Part shown: positions 54,861 through 61,781 of the stretch, one piece after another | Position numbering within the stretch: the stretch's first letter is position 1 | Layout: each line of letters opens with the position of its first letter | Translations under genes and position numbers: made by a program | The notes under the pieces: model-generated | The model's input: the letters and a program-made list of their open reading frames with translations, nothing else | Databases searched by the model: none | Told to the model about the DNA's origin: nothing | From: Aliivibrio sp. EL58 | GTDB lineage: Bacteria > Pseudomonadota > Gammaproteobacteria > Enterobacterales > Vibrionaceae | Direction: 5' to 3' | DNA: 64,000 nt | Assembly (NCBI RefSeq): GCF_900312675.1 | Contig: NZ_OMPC01000006.1 | Span: forward strand, 1 to 64,000

Positions 54861-57017
54861 CTACTTATCACTCTCATAACTGTAATTATAATACCCATAG
54901 CCATATGAGCTGCTTGCTTTCTTTTCTACTGCATTTAAGATAAAACCCTTAACTTCGATTCCAGCTTGCTCGAATCGATGTCTTGCTACATCAATCTCTT
55001 TTACTGATGTTTGATCAAAACGGCCAACCATCAATGTCGTCCCAGCTAAAGCTCCTACAATACTTGGATCTGTAACTGCAAGTACTGGTGGCGTATCAAT
55101 AAGCACTAAGTCATAATTAGTAGATGCCCAATCAACAAAATCACTAAAGCGTTTTGTCATTAGCAACTCAGATGGGTTTGGTGGTATTTGACCACGTGTC
55201 ATAACATCTAGGTTTTCAACTTCTGATGCTTGAATTGATTGCTCTAGCGTTAATTTACCTGAAAGATAATCAGATAAACCATTATCCCATTGCATACCAA
55301 AATAACGCTGCATATAACCTTTACGCATATCACCATCAACAACCAGTACTTTTTGCCCTGTCTTTGCGATTACTGCTGCAAAGTTTACTGTCACAAAGGA
55401 TTTACCAATATTTGGCGCAGGACCAGTTATCATTACTACGTTATTTTTAGCTTCCATCATCGCAAAATGCATACTAGTTCGTAGGCCACGCAGTGCTTCA
55501 ATAGATAAGTCAGCTGGGTTTGATTCAGCAAGCAGAGTTTCTAAATGTTTAACCTTTTTCTTATTATAACGAATATCCAGTTTTTCTTGCCAATTTGATT
55601 TTGGAATACTAGCATAAACAGGAATACCTAACGCTTCAATCTCATCTGGGTTTTCTACACCACGATGCAATGCAGCTTTAACTAATACCAAAGCGACGCT
55701 GAACATCCCACCTAGTAAGGTAGCTAAAACAACGATTAATAATTCCTTCGGTTTAACGGCTGCAGAATATGCTTGTGCACTGTCCAAAATCCGAACATTA
55801 CCAACCGTACCAGCTTTTAGAATACTCAGTTCTTGAGATTTATTTAATAGTTGGATATAAATCTGCTGATTTAACTCAACATCACGCTGTAAACGTAACA
55901 CTTCTCGTTGAGTTTTTGGTAATTTTTGTACTTGTTTATTAAAGCGTACTTTTTCACCCAAAAGCACATTGCGCTTATCAAGCAGTGATTTATAAGCGGG
56001 ATGGTCTTTAGTGAAACGCTGACTGATCTCGCTCTCTTTAAACGTTAACTCATTTAGCTGAGCTTCAAGCCTAACCATTCCATCTAGTGCAGCGCGTGCT
56101 TCTAAACTCAAATCCACTGATTTTCGCTTTGCGCGTAAGTTATTTAAATTATCTTCAGAAATAGTTAGTTTTTCTTTAATACTTGGCAATTGTTGCTGTA
56201 AAAACGCTAAACTTTTCTCTGCTTCTGCACTATCACGAGCTATATTTTGTAAAAAATAATTTTGAGTTACGTCATTAATAATCGCTTGAATCTTTGCTTT
56301 ATTTTCACCTTCTAAAGAAAACTCAAGCACGCCAGATTGCTTGCCACGCTCACTTATGACTAATCCATCTTGTAATCCTAAGATTGCATCGAAACGTGAG
56401 ATTTTAGTTACAGTAAACAAATCACCCGTTTCACCATGTAGTTGCATCACAAATAAGCGATAATCTTGTTTCTCTGCCAATTCACCTACAGTACCCGAAA
56501 GTACTTTACGCTCTTCTGCATCAAATAAGCTATAAGTTCCTTTTTCTGCATCATCGAGTATTAAAGTAAATGCTGGAACTTCAATATAAGAGGGAATATC
56601 AAAACGGCTGATCTTAATCGCTTTATCTTCACCCATTAGACGAGATAAGCCTTTACCAATGATTGGCATGTATTGCGGTGCTGCAATAGTGGTTAAGTTT
56701 AACTTATCAACCGTCTCACCTAAGATCATGCGAGATTTGATGATCTCAATTTCAGTATTTGAAGAGGATTCAGAAGCGAACATATCGCCCATATCACCAA
56801 CTAATGATGATATACCGCCACCACTTTTTTGTTCAACTTGAACAAGCGCATCGGCTTTATAGATGGGTGTAGATAAAAGAGCAAAAGCGATACCAGCCAG
56901 TGCGAAGATAGTTGTAATGCTGATAATAATCCAGCGACCATCGATTAAGTATCCAAACAGTTTGGATAGATCGATTTCGTCGGAGGATTGGTCGTGAGGT
57001 TGTTGAGTGTTTGACAT
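54861..57017 (-). CDS. wzc: Wzc, polysaccharide co-polymerase and tyrosine autokinase
   Basis: An inner-membrane PCP-2a protein that controls chain length and export with Wza. Two membrane helices (about residues 30-52 and 425-445) flank a large periplasmic coiled-coil domain. The C-terminal BY-kinase has Walker A ITGPAPNIGKSFVTVNFA, Walker A' VLVVDGDMRKG and Walker B LVLIDTPPVLA. The tail SSYGYGYYNYSYESDK is the tyrosine cluster for autophosphorylation. 718 residues. wzb lies upstream and pseB downstream. Confidence 0.95.
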   Translation of the reverse strand: MSNTQQPHDQSSDEIDLSKLFGYLIDGRWIIISITTIFALAGIAFALLSTPIYKADALVQVEQKSGGGISSLVGDMGDMFASESSSNTEIEIIKSRMILGETVDKLNLTTIAAPQYMPIIGKGLSRLMGEDKAIKISRFDIPSYIEVPAFTLILDDAEKGTYSLFDAEERKVLSGTVGELAEKQDYRLFVMQLHGETGDLFTVTKISRFDAILGLQDGLVISERGKQSGVLEFSLEGENKAKIQAIINDVTQNYFLQNIARDSAEAEKSLAFLQQQLPSIKEKLTISEDNLNNLRAKRKSVDLSLEARAALDGMVRLEAQLNELTFKESEISQRFTKDHPAYKSLLDKRNVLLGEKVRFNKQVQKLPKTQREVLRLQRDVELNQQIYIQLLNKSQELSILKAGTVGNVRILDSAQAYSAAVKPKELLIVVLATLLGGMFSVALVLVKAALHRGVENPDEIEALGIPVYASIPKSNWQEKLDIRYNKKKVKHLETLLAESNPADLSIEALRGLRTSMHFAMMEAKNNVVMITGPAPNIGKSFVTVNFAAVIAKTGQKVLVVDGDMRKGYMQRYFGMQWDNGLSDYLSGKLTLEQSIQASEVENLDVMTRGQIPPNPSELLMTKRFSDFVDWASTNYDLVLIDTPPVLAVTDPSIVGALAGTTLMVGRFDQTSVKEIDVARHRFEQAGIEVKGFILNAVEKKASSSYGYGYYNYSYESDK

Positions 57018-57021
57018 GACT

Positions 57022-57194
57022 AAAGGCGGTCCTAAGGTTTAGAGCGGGAAGAGCGGTCCTATGGAAAGAGCTATCCTGTGGATAAACACTCAAATTATAA
57101 GGTTCATTACTCTTGCTGTTTTATTTAAGATTCAAAGTAATAAAAAAGGGTATGCAGATTTTGGACCATAGGACCATAGAACCGCTCTTCCCCC
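57022..57194. repeat. GTCCTATG-family palindromic element between wzb and wzc
   Basis: The left arm carries GAAGAGCGGTCCTATGG and a partial copy; the right arm, inverted, reads GGACCATAGGACCATAGAAC and CCGCTCTTC. Together they could fold into a long hairpin in the wzb-wzc mRNA. No gene is inside. Confidence 0.7.
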
Positions 57195-57210
57195 ATTTTA
57201 ATTACCGTTC

Positions 57211-57651
57211 TTATAGTTTCTTCCCCCACTCTTGGGCTGCTTTTTCTATTAATCCATAAGCATGATCGAACGCTTCGCGGCTTTGTCTGTATGGATCTGG
57301 AATGTCTTGTTGTCCTATCCATTGCCCAAATAGCATGGTTTTACTGCGAGCTTCTGGTGCTAAGCTTGTTACGGCCTCTTTATGGCCCGCTTCCATTACT
57401 AGGATTAAATCGTAATCTTTACATACAGCACTGGTCAATTGGCGCGCTTGGTGTGTTTCTAAGCTAACACCATGCTCAGCGGCAACTTCAGTTGCCATTG
57501 CATCAGCTGGTTTACCAACTAAGCGACTTTTTTCAGCAGCAACACCGGCTGAATCAACAGTTTTGTTTGGGAGTAATTGTTTTAAAATGTGTTCGCCAGT
57601 TGGAGAGCGGCAGATGTTGCCGACACAGACGACTAAGATTTTATTGAACAT
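57211..57651 (-). CDS. wzb: Wzb, low-molecular-weight tyrosine phosphatase
   Basis: A cytoplasmic phosphatase that removes phosphate from the tyrosine tail of Wzc. The catalytic loop VCVGNICRSPTGE (Cys9-x5-Arg15) and the acid loop IPDPYRQS are intact. ATG at 57651 gives the family start MFNKILVVCVGN; a 27-residue in-frame extension is rejected. 146 residues. It lies between the four-helix-bundle gene and wzc, separated from both by palindromic repeats. Confidence 0.95.
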   Translation of the reverse strand: MFNKILVVCVGNICRSPTGEHILKQLLPNKTVDSAGVAAEKSRLVGKPADAMATEVAAEHGVSLETHQARQLTSAVCKDYDLILVMEAGHKEAVTSLAPEARSKTMLFGQWIGQQDIPDPYRQSREAFDHAYGLIEKAAQEWGKKL

Positions 57652-57658
57652 GAGTAAA

Positions 57659-57890
57659 AACGGTCCTATGGGATAGAGCGAGAAGAGCGGTCCTATGGAA
57701 GAACAATCTGCATTAAGCAATAACCCTTTCATAAGGTCATAGCCTTCCCTTTCTATTTTTAATGAGTTTATAGATAAGAATAGAAATACGGTCCTATCAG
57801 CTAGAGCGCTCCTATGTATTTAAAGTGATCGTAGATTAAGCTCTACTAGGACCACAGGATCGCTCTTACCTTCTTTTCCGCTCTACCTAA
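57659..57890. repeat. GTCCTATG-family elements between the four-helix-bundle gene and wzb
   Basis: Contains CGGTCCTATGGGATAGAGCG and AGAGCGGTCCTATGG near wzb. After them comes a ~90-base unit from GCGCTCCTATGTATTTAAAG (57807) to ACCACAGGATCGCTCTTACC and TTCTTTTCCGCTCTAC (to 57887). That ~90-base unit is repeated directly at 58249-58339. Confidence 0.75.
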
Positions 57891-58242
57891 CTATTCCTTT
57901 TCTTATTTTAATTAGTTTCGCTAGCATTACTGATATGTGTTTTGCTTCACTGATGAATGCTGAGCTTTTATGTTTTGGTATATAGCCTAATTCTGAAGCT
58001 ATATACAACTGAGTAATCATTTCGCCACATGAGCCTTTTGCATAATATAAAAAGCGGGCAGATTCTTTTGCAGTTTCTCTTTCTTCGCCTTCTAATATAT
58101 TTAAAGGAACAGATAACGAACTTCGCATCAATTGATCAACAAGACCATAATTCTTACAGCCTTCAAGCTCACGAACAACATCAACCGCTAAACGAGAACT
58201 CTTTTTCCAAACTTCTAATTTTTCAAAGTCGAGTGTTCTCAT
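57883..58242 (-). CDS. Four-helix-bundle protein (23S rRNA IVS-type family)
   Basis: A small helical protein of the four-helix-bundle / IVS-encoded protein family, whose function is unknown. FEKLEVWKKSSRLAVDVVRE, LVDQLMRSSLSVPLNILEG and FLYYAKGSCGEMITQLYIAS match the family pattern. 119 residues. It interrupts the usual wza-wzb order and is bracketed by ~90-base direct repeats; its stop codon lies inside one of them. It therefore looks like an inserted cassette. Confidence 0.85.
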   Translation of the reverse strand: MRTLDFEKLEVWKKSSRLAVDVVRELEGCKNYGLVDQLMRSSLSVPLNILEGEERETAKESARFLYYAKGSCGEMITQLYIASELGYIPKHKSSAFISEAKHISVMLAKLIKIRKGIVR

Positions 58243-58248
58243 TATAAA

Positions 58249-58339
58249 AGCGCTCCTATGTATTTTAAGTGATCTCAGCTTAAGATCTAAGCTCCCCCTA
58301 GGATCACAGGACCGCTCTTACCTTCTTTTCCGCTCTACT
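58249..58339. repeat. GTCCTATG-family unit between wza and the four-helix-bundle gene
   Basis: From GCGCTCCTATGTATTTTAAG to ACAGGACCGCTCTTACC and TTCTTTTCCGCTCTAC, a direct copy of 57803-57887 with scattered changes. It is itself palindromic at its ends. Confidence 0.75.
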
Positions 58340-59482
58340 TTATGGCCACGTCTTCACTCGCAACGCGCCTTCTGTCAGCTCATTAAAGCCTGAGATTGTT
58401 GGCATTAACTGCATGATTAAACGGTTCCAGCGGGTGATTGGGGCTGCGGTTACGTAGACTATATCGTATGGTTTTAAATCGAATTCAGTGCCAATAATAA
58501 GCGCTGAGGCATCTTTGATATTTAATTGGTAAATATCTGCCATGCTTTCTTGCTTCTTATTTGATGAACGGATGACAAATACACCGGTTGCGTCTGCGGC
58601 TAATTCGTTGATACCGCCGACACTGCTTAGTGCTTCGGTTAGGCTCATGCCTGAGCGATCCATTTTAAGCAATTGCGGATTTGCCACTTCACCCATTACA
58701 AATACTTTTTGGGTATCGTTACGTGGGACGTGAATAATATCACCCGGTTGTAATAAACGGTTTTGCGTTAAATCGCCACGCTGCATTAATGCATAAAGCG
58801 ATAAGGTTTCTTCTTTACCATTGCGCGTTAAGGTCACATTACGCCAATCGGCATTTTCAGCTAAGCCACCAGAGCGGTTAACTGCATCAAGTAAGGTAAG
58901 AGGAATGTTAGTGATCGGCTGTTGGCCAGGTTGTGTCACCTCTCCGGTAACGTAAGTTTTCTTTGAACGGAAGGCAGCAACGTTTACATCAACTTGTGGG
59001 CTTTCAATAAAGCGTTTTAATTTGTTCGATACAATAGTTCTGATTTCACGAACGGTTTTACCTTCTACTTTTACTGTACCGATATAAGGATAGAAGATAG
59101 TGCCATCGGCATGAACCCAGTTACCTGATTCACTAGAGCTACGATAAGAGCCGGCAGGAATGGTTAATTCAGGGTGATCCCAAATCGTTACATTTAAGAT
59201 GTCACCAGGTCCAACGCGGTATTCATATTTAGCAATTAAAGCTTCTAACTCAGGGTTAGCTTGTGCTGATGTTTTTGCTGTTTGATATTTAGCGACTTGT
59301 TGAGGCGTTAGTGCGTATACATTCACTTCTTCTGAGAATTTCTCTTCGCCCTCTTGTTGCTCTTGGTCTACGGCATGCTTATCTGTTGTTGAGATATGCG
59401 AGCCCGGAAAAACAGTACAGCCACTAAGAAGAAGCAAGGTTAACCCTGCGAAAAGAGGTTGGCATTTTTTGTTCATAAACAT
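58340..59482 (-). CDS. wza: Wza, outer-membrane polysaccharide export lipoprotein
   Basis: An octameric outer-membrane channel for capsule/exopolysaccharide export. From the second Met (59476) the signal peptide MNKKCQPLFAGLTLLLLSGC ends in a lipobox. The poly-export domain follows (EYRVGPGDILNVTIWDHPEL), then SLBB domains (VTGEVTQPGQQPITN; VFVMGEVANPQ). 380 residues from 59482; the start could equally be 59476. It is the first gene after the JUMPstart element, so it heads the operon. Confidence 0.95.
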   Translation of the reverse strand: MFMNKKCQPLFAGLTLLLLSGCTVFPGSHISTTDKHAVDQEQQEGEEKFSEEVNVYALTPQQVAKYQTAKTSAQANPELEALIAKYEYRVGPGDILNVTIWDHPELTIPAGSYRSSSESGNWVHADGTIFYPYIGTVKVEGKTVREIRTIVSNKLKRFIESPQVDVNVAAFRSKKTYVTGEVTQPGQQPITNIPLTLLDAVNRSGGLAENADWRNVTLTRNGKEETLSLYALMQRGDLTQNRLLQPGDIIHVPRNDTQKVFVMGEVANPQLLKMDRSGMSLTEALSSVGGINELAADATGVFVIRSSNKKQESMADIYQLNIKDASALIIGTEFDLKPYDIVYVTAAPITRWNRLIMQLMPTISGFNELTEGALRVKTWP

Positions 59483-59510
59483 GATTTCAACTTAAAGAGT
59501 GGAATTTTGA

Positions 59511-59550
59511 TACGCTACCGCCCAGAGGTATTAGCACATTCCCTCTCAGC
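59511..59550 (-). promoter_or_regulatory. JUMPstart with ops element upstream of wza
   Basis: The minus strand reads CTGGGCGGTAGCGTA ending at 59511, 28 bases before the wza ATG. GGCGGTAGCGTA (59511-59522) matches the ops core GGCGGTAGCGT exactly. Ops pauses RNA polymerase and loads RfaH, which lets transcription pass through long polysaccharide operons. A run upstream (TGTGCTAATACCTC) fits the looser JUMPstart part. Confidence 0.88.
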
Positions 59551-59861
59551 GCAACGATATAAATCTGTATATGAGCATGTCTATATTAACAAAAAACATA
59601 ATAAAATGTGAGGTTCTGCCTGTAAGACAAACGAGAACTTTTATTTATATAAATTGATTCACACTCATTAATAAGCGCTGCATTATACATACAACCACAC
59701 CCCCGATAAAGCACAAAAAGAACATTCACGCAATAAATAAAAGCATCAATAAATCAACTTACTAGCAATAATATCAATAACGACACACTTTTTGAGCGGT
59801 TTTTTATTCATTTTTAGTCTTTTTTATTTACCACCTAGTACTACCTATGCTATTTTGCGCG

Positions 59862-59905
59862 AAGTTCACCCAACTTACTTAAGTGAACTTACATCGATGT
59901 ATAAT
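59862..59905 (+). promoter_or_regulatory. yjbE promoter region with inverted repeat
   Basis: A perfect -10 TATAAT (59900-59905) lies 20 bases before the yjbE ATG. The -35 position has no good hexamer. Instead an inverted repeat AAGTTCAC / GTGAACTT (59862-59869 and 59883-59890, 13 bases apart) ends 9 bases before the -10. This looks like a binding site for an activator or a repressor; the regulator is not known. The remainder of the 443-base wza/yjbE gap is A/T-rich with no gene. Confidence 0.5.
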
Positions 59906-59925
59906 AAATGATAAAGGTTAATCTT

Positions 59926-60168
59926 ATGAAAAAGACTGCTATTGCTCTTATGCTAGCTATGACTGCTGGTTCTGCATTTGCTGCTGCTGAAGCAACAACT
60001 GCTGCAGCTTCAACTTCAGGTTCTGCTGCTGGTACTGCTGGCGCTTCTGCTGCTGCTGCTGGTGCTGCTTCAACTACGGCTATCGCTGTAGGTGTTGCTG
60101 CTGCAGTTGCTGTTGTTGCTGTTGCTGATTCAGGCTCAAACTCTACAACGACTACAGTTTCTAAGTAA
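59926..60168 (+). CDS. yjbE: YjbE-like (GfcA-like) secreted Ala-rich protein
   Basis: A small exported protein of the yjbEFGH exopolysaccharide cluster. MKKTAIALMLAMTAGSAFAA is a clear Sec signal peptide. The mature ~60 residues are Ala/Ser/Thr/Gly-rich with a hydrophobic VGVAAAVAVVAVA stretch and a SNSTTTTVSK end, as in YjbE. ATG at 59926 has AAAGG upstream and is preferred to the one at 59908. A terminator follows, before yjbF, so yjbE is probably made in excess of the rest. Function unknown. Confidence 0.8.
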   Translation: MKKTAIALMLAMTAGSAFAAAEATTAAASTSGSAAGTAGASAAAAGAASTTAIAVGVAAAVAVVAVADSGSNSTTTTVSK

Positions 60169-60193
60169 TTTAGTTTCTCGTTGTACTTATATT

Positions 60194-60222
60194 AAAACCA
60201 TCAGCTTTTGTTGATGGTTTTT
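60194..60222 (+). terminator. Terminator-like hairpin after yjbE
   Basis: A 10-bp stem AAAACCATCA / TGATGGTTTT with an 8-base loop and T-rich tail, 25 bases after the yjbE stop. It lies between yjbE and yjbF and may be partial, lowering expression of yjbFGH. Confidence 0.85.
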
Positions 60223-60233
60223 GTATATTTGTT

Positions 60234-60284
60234 GCCTATGGTCCTATGGTCCTATGGTCCTATGGTCCTATGGTCCTATGGTCC
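60234..60284. repeat. Tandem repeat of GTCCTATG (8 bp, five perfect copies)
   Basis: Five exact GTCCTATG units run from 60241 to 60280, with partial units on each side (GCCTATG before, GTCC after). The unit equals the core of the dispersed palindromes at 57022, 57659 and 58249. A further related piece (CCACAGGACCTCAGGATCAT) is at 60333-60352. Confidence 0.95.
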
Positions 60285-60377
60285 GAGTTTTAAACTACAC
60301 CTTTAATTGTCAACTTTTTCTCACAGCTATCGCCACAGGACCTCAGGATCATGTTTTCCGCTCTTAACCCTTTAATC

Positions 60378-61049
60378 ATGTTTAAGCTAATTACAGTAAC
60401 TATACTCACCCTTGCACTCTCCGCCTGTACGCAAAAGTTTAATGATGTGAACGCGACACTTGATGAAGCACTCTTTGGTGCAGAAGATGTAGCATTAACT
60501 TCTGATAAAATCGCTGAATTGCCTTATGCGAGTAGTTTTGTTCGTATTAATGATGGTGCGCAGTTGTTTATGGTATTGGCGTTTGCAGAGCCAAAACCAG
60601 CAACAGGGGTAATGCAGTTAAAATGGCTCTCTTCTGATAAAGCGATGATAGTGACTGAGAATGGACGTGTAGTAAAAACACTTGGCTTGGCTCAAGTGAA
60701 TTTACAATCGATAGATCCAAGTACTAAAACAGCACCAGCCTTCGCTGAACTATTACAAAAACAAATTAGCAGAAATGCGAGCTATAGCTGGAAAACCATC
60801 AATCACTACCTTTATCACTACCAAGCTGACATTACGCCTATTATCTCTACCTCTGAGCTTATCACTACACCGTTATGGAAAAAGAAAACAACGTTAATCT
60901 ATGAAACGGTCAATATTAAAAGTTTGGATACCTCTTTTACTAATCGCTATTGGGTAGATAAACAAGGCGATGTCGTAAAAAGCGTTCAATATTTAGGCCC
61001 AAAATTAGGGAAGATTGAAATGACCATATTAAAACCCTTCTCTTTATAG
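60378..61049 (+). CDS. yjbF: YjbF-like (GfcB-like) lipoprotein
   Basis: An envelope lipoprotein of the yjbEFGH/gfcABCD type, implicated in exopolysaccharide or group 4 capsule production. From ATG 60378 the signal peptide MFKLITVTILTLALSAC has a lipobox at Cys17. The body has YASSFVRINDGAQLFMVLAFAE and a C-terminal RYWVDKQGDVVKSVQYLGPK, the family pattern. ATG at 60351 lies within repeat-like sequence and is not preferred. About 223 residues. yjbG follows at 10 bases. Confidence 0.87.
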   Translation: MFKLITVTILTLALSACTQKFNDVNATLDEALFGAEDVALTSDKIAELPYASSFVRINDGAQLFMVLAFAEPKPATGVMQLKWLSSDKAMIVTENGRVVKTLGLAQVNLQSIDPSTKTAPAFAELLQKQISRNASYSWKTINHYLYHYQADITPIISTSELITTPLWKKKTTLIYETVNIKSLDTSFTNRYWVDKQGDVVKSVQYLGPKLGKIEMTILKPFSL

Positions 61050-61059
61050 GTGACTTATC

Positions 61060-61779
61060 ATGCTACGTTTTTTCTTTTGCTTTTTATTTATCAGTACCTC
61101 TACCATTGCAAATACAGCAGAAACCAACACGCTTACGGTCACCTTAGATAAGCAATCACTGCAATTAAGCTACCCACAACCAGCAAGAATGGCCACGGTA
61201 CTTAACGATTATTATGCCAATACTGACGGTGATTTTTATCTACTTGGTGCAGTATTAAGTAATGACGATAAACAACATGAAATTGATGATTTAAAAACTC
61301 AGATCATTAATCAACTCAAACAAGTCGAGAATAGCGAAGCGTTAGTTTCTCAGCTCAATACCTTCTCTTATGTCGCTCGAGTTTTCACTTCTTTAGATCG
61401 TGATCTGGTTCGTATTGATGATGGTTCTAATCCACTTTTTTCTGGACACTACACATTAAGCACCTCCACAATGCCCAACGCCATTACGGTTATTGGTGCG
61501 ATTGAATCTAACTCTCCTATTGTATTGCCATTAATAGAACATGCATCTGTTGATAATTATCTAGAACAAGTAAAGCTATCTACTAATGCTGATAATACTC
61601 AAATCGCAGTGATTCAACCTGATGCTTTCGTTCAAATGACAGAATTTACCCTTTGGAAAAACAATCCTGTTTATTTAGCTCCTGGTGCTGTTGTTTATGT
61701 TCCTTTTTCCTCGTTACCGTCTGAATCAAGCTCATTAAACGAGTCAATCATCCAACTTTTACGCAATAAGGCATTGTGA
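61060..61779 (+). CDS. yjbG: YjbG-like (GfcC-like) periplasmic protein
   Basis: A secreted protein of the GfcC/YjbG family linked to capsule or exopolysaccharide export. Residues 1-19 are a signal peptide (MLRFFFCFLFISTSTIANT). The family's SYPQPARMATVLNDYYANTD and PVYLAPGAVVYVPFSSLPSE are present. 239 residues. Its stop overlaps a GTG that could start yjbH (GTGA); the ATG at 61782 is 2 bases further on. Confidence 0.87.
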   Translation: MLRFFFCFLFISTSTIANTAETNTLTVTLDKQSLQLSYPQPARMATVLNDYYANTDGDFYLLGAVLSNDDKQHEIDDLKTQIINQLKQVENSEALVSQLNTFSYVARVFTSLDRDLVRIDDGSNPLFSGHYTLSTSTMPNAITVIGAIESNSPIVLPLIEHASVDNYLEQVKLSTNADNTQIAVIQPDAFVQMTEFTLWKNNPVYLAPGAVVYVPFSSLPSESSSLNESIIQLLRNKAL

Positions 61780-61781
61780 TC

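Noticed and set aside
53777-54904. Longer pseB product starting at 54904
   Set aside because: The extra 38 residues have no family match and would overlap wzc; MLNNKTVLITGGTGSFG at 54790 is the natural start.
60234-60284. Possible CRISPR array
   Set aside because: The units are contiguous 8-mers with no unique spacers and no cas genes are nearby; it is a simple tandem repeat.
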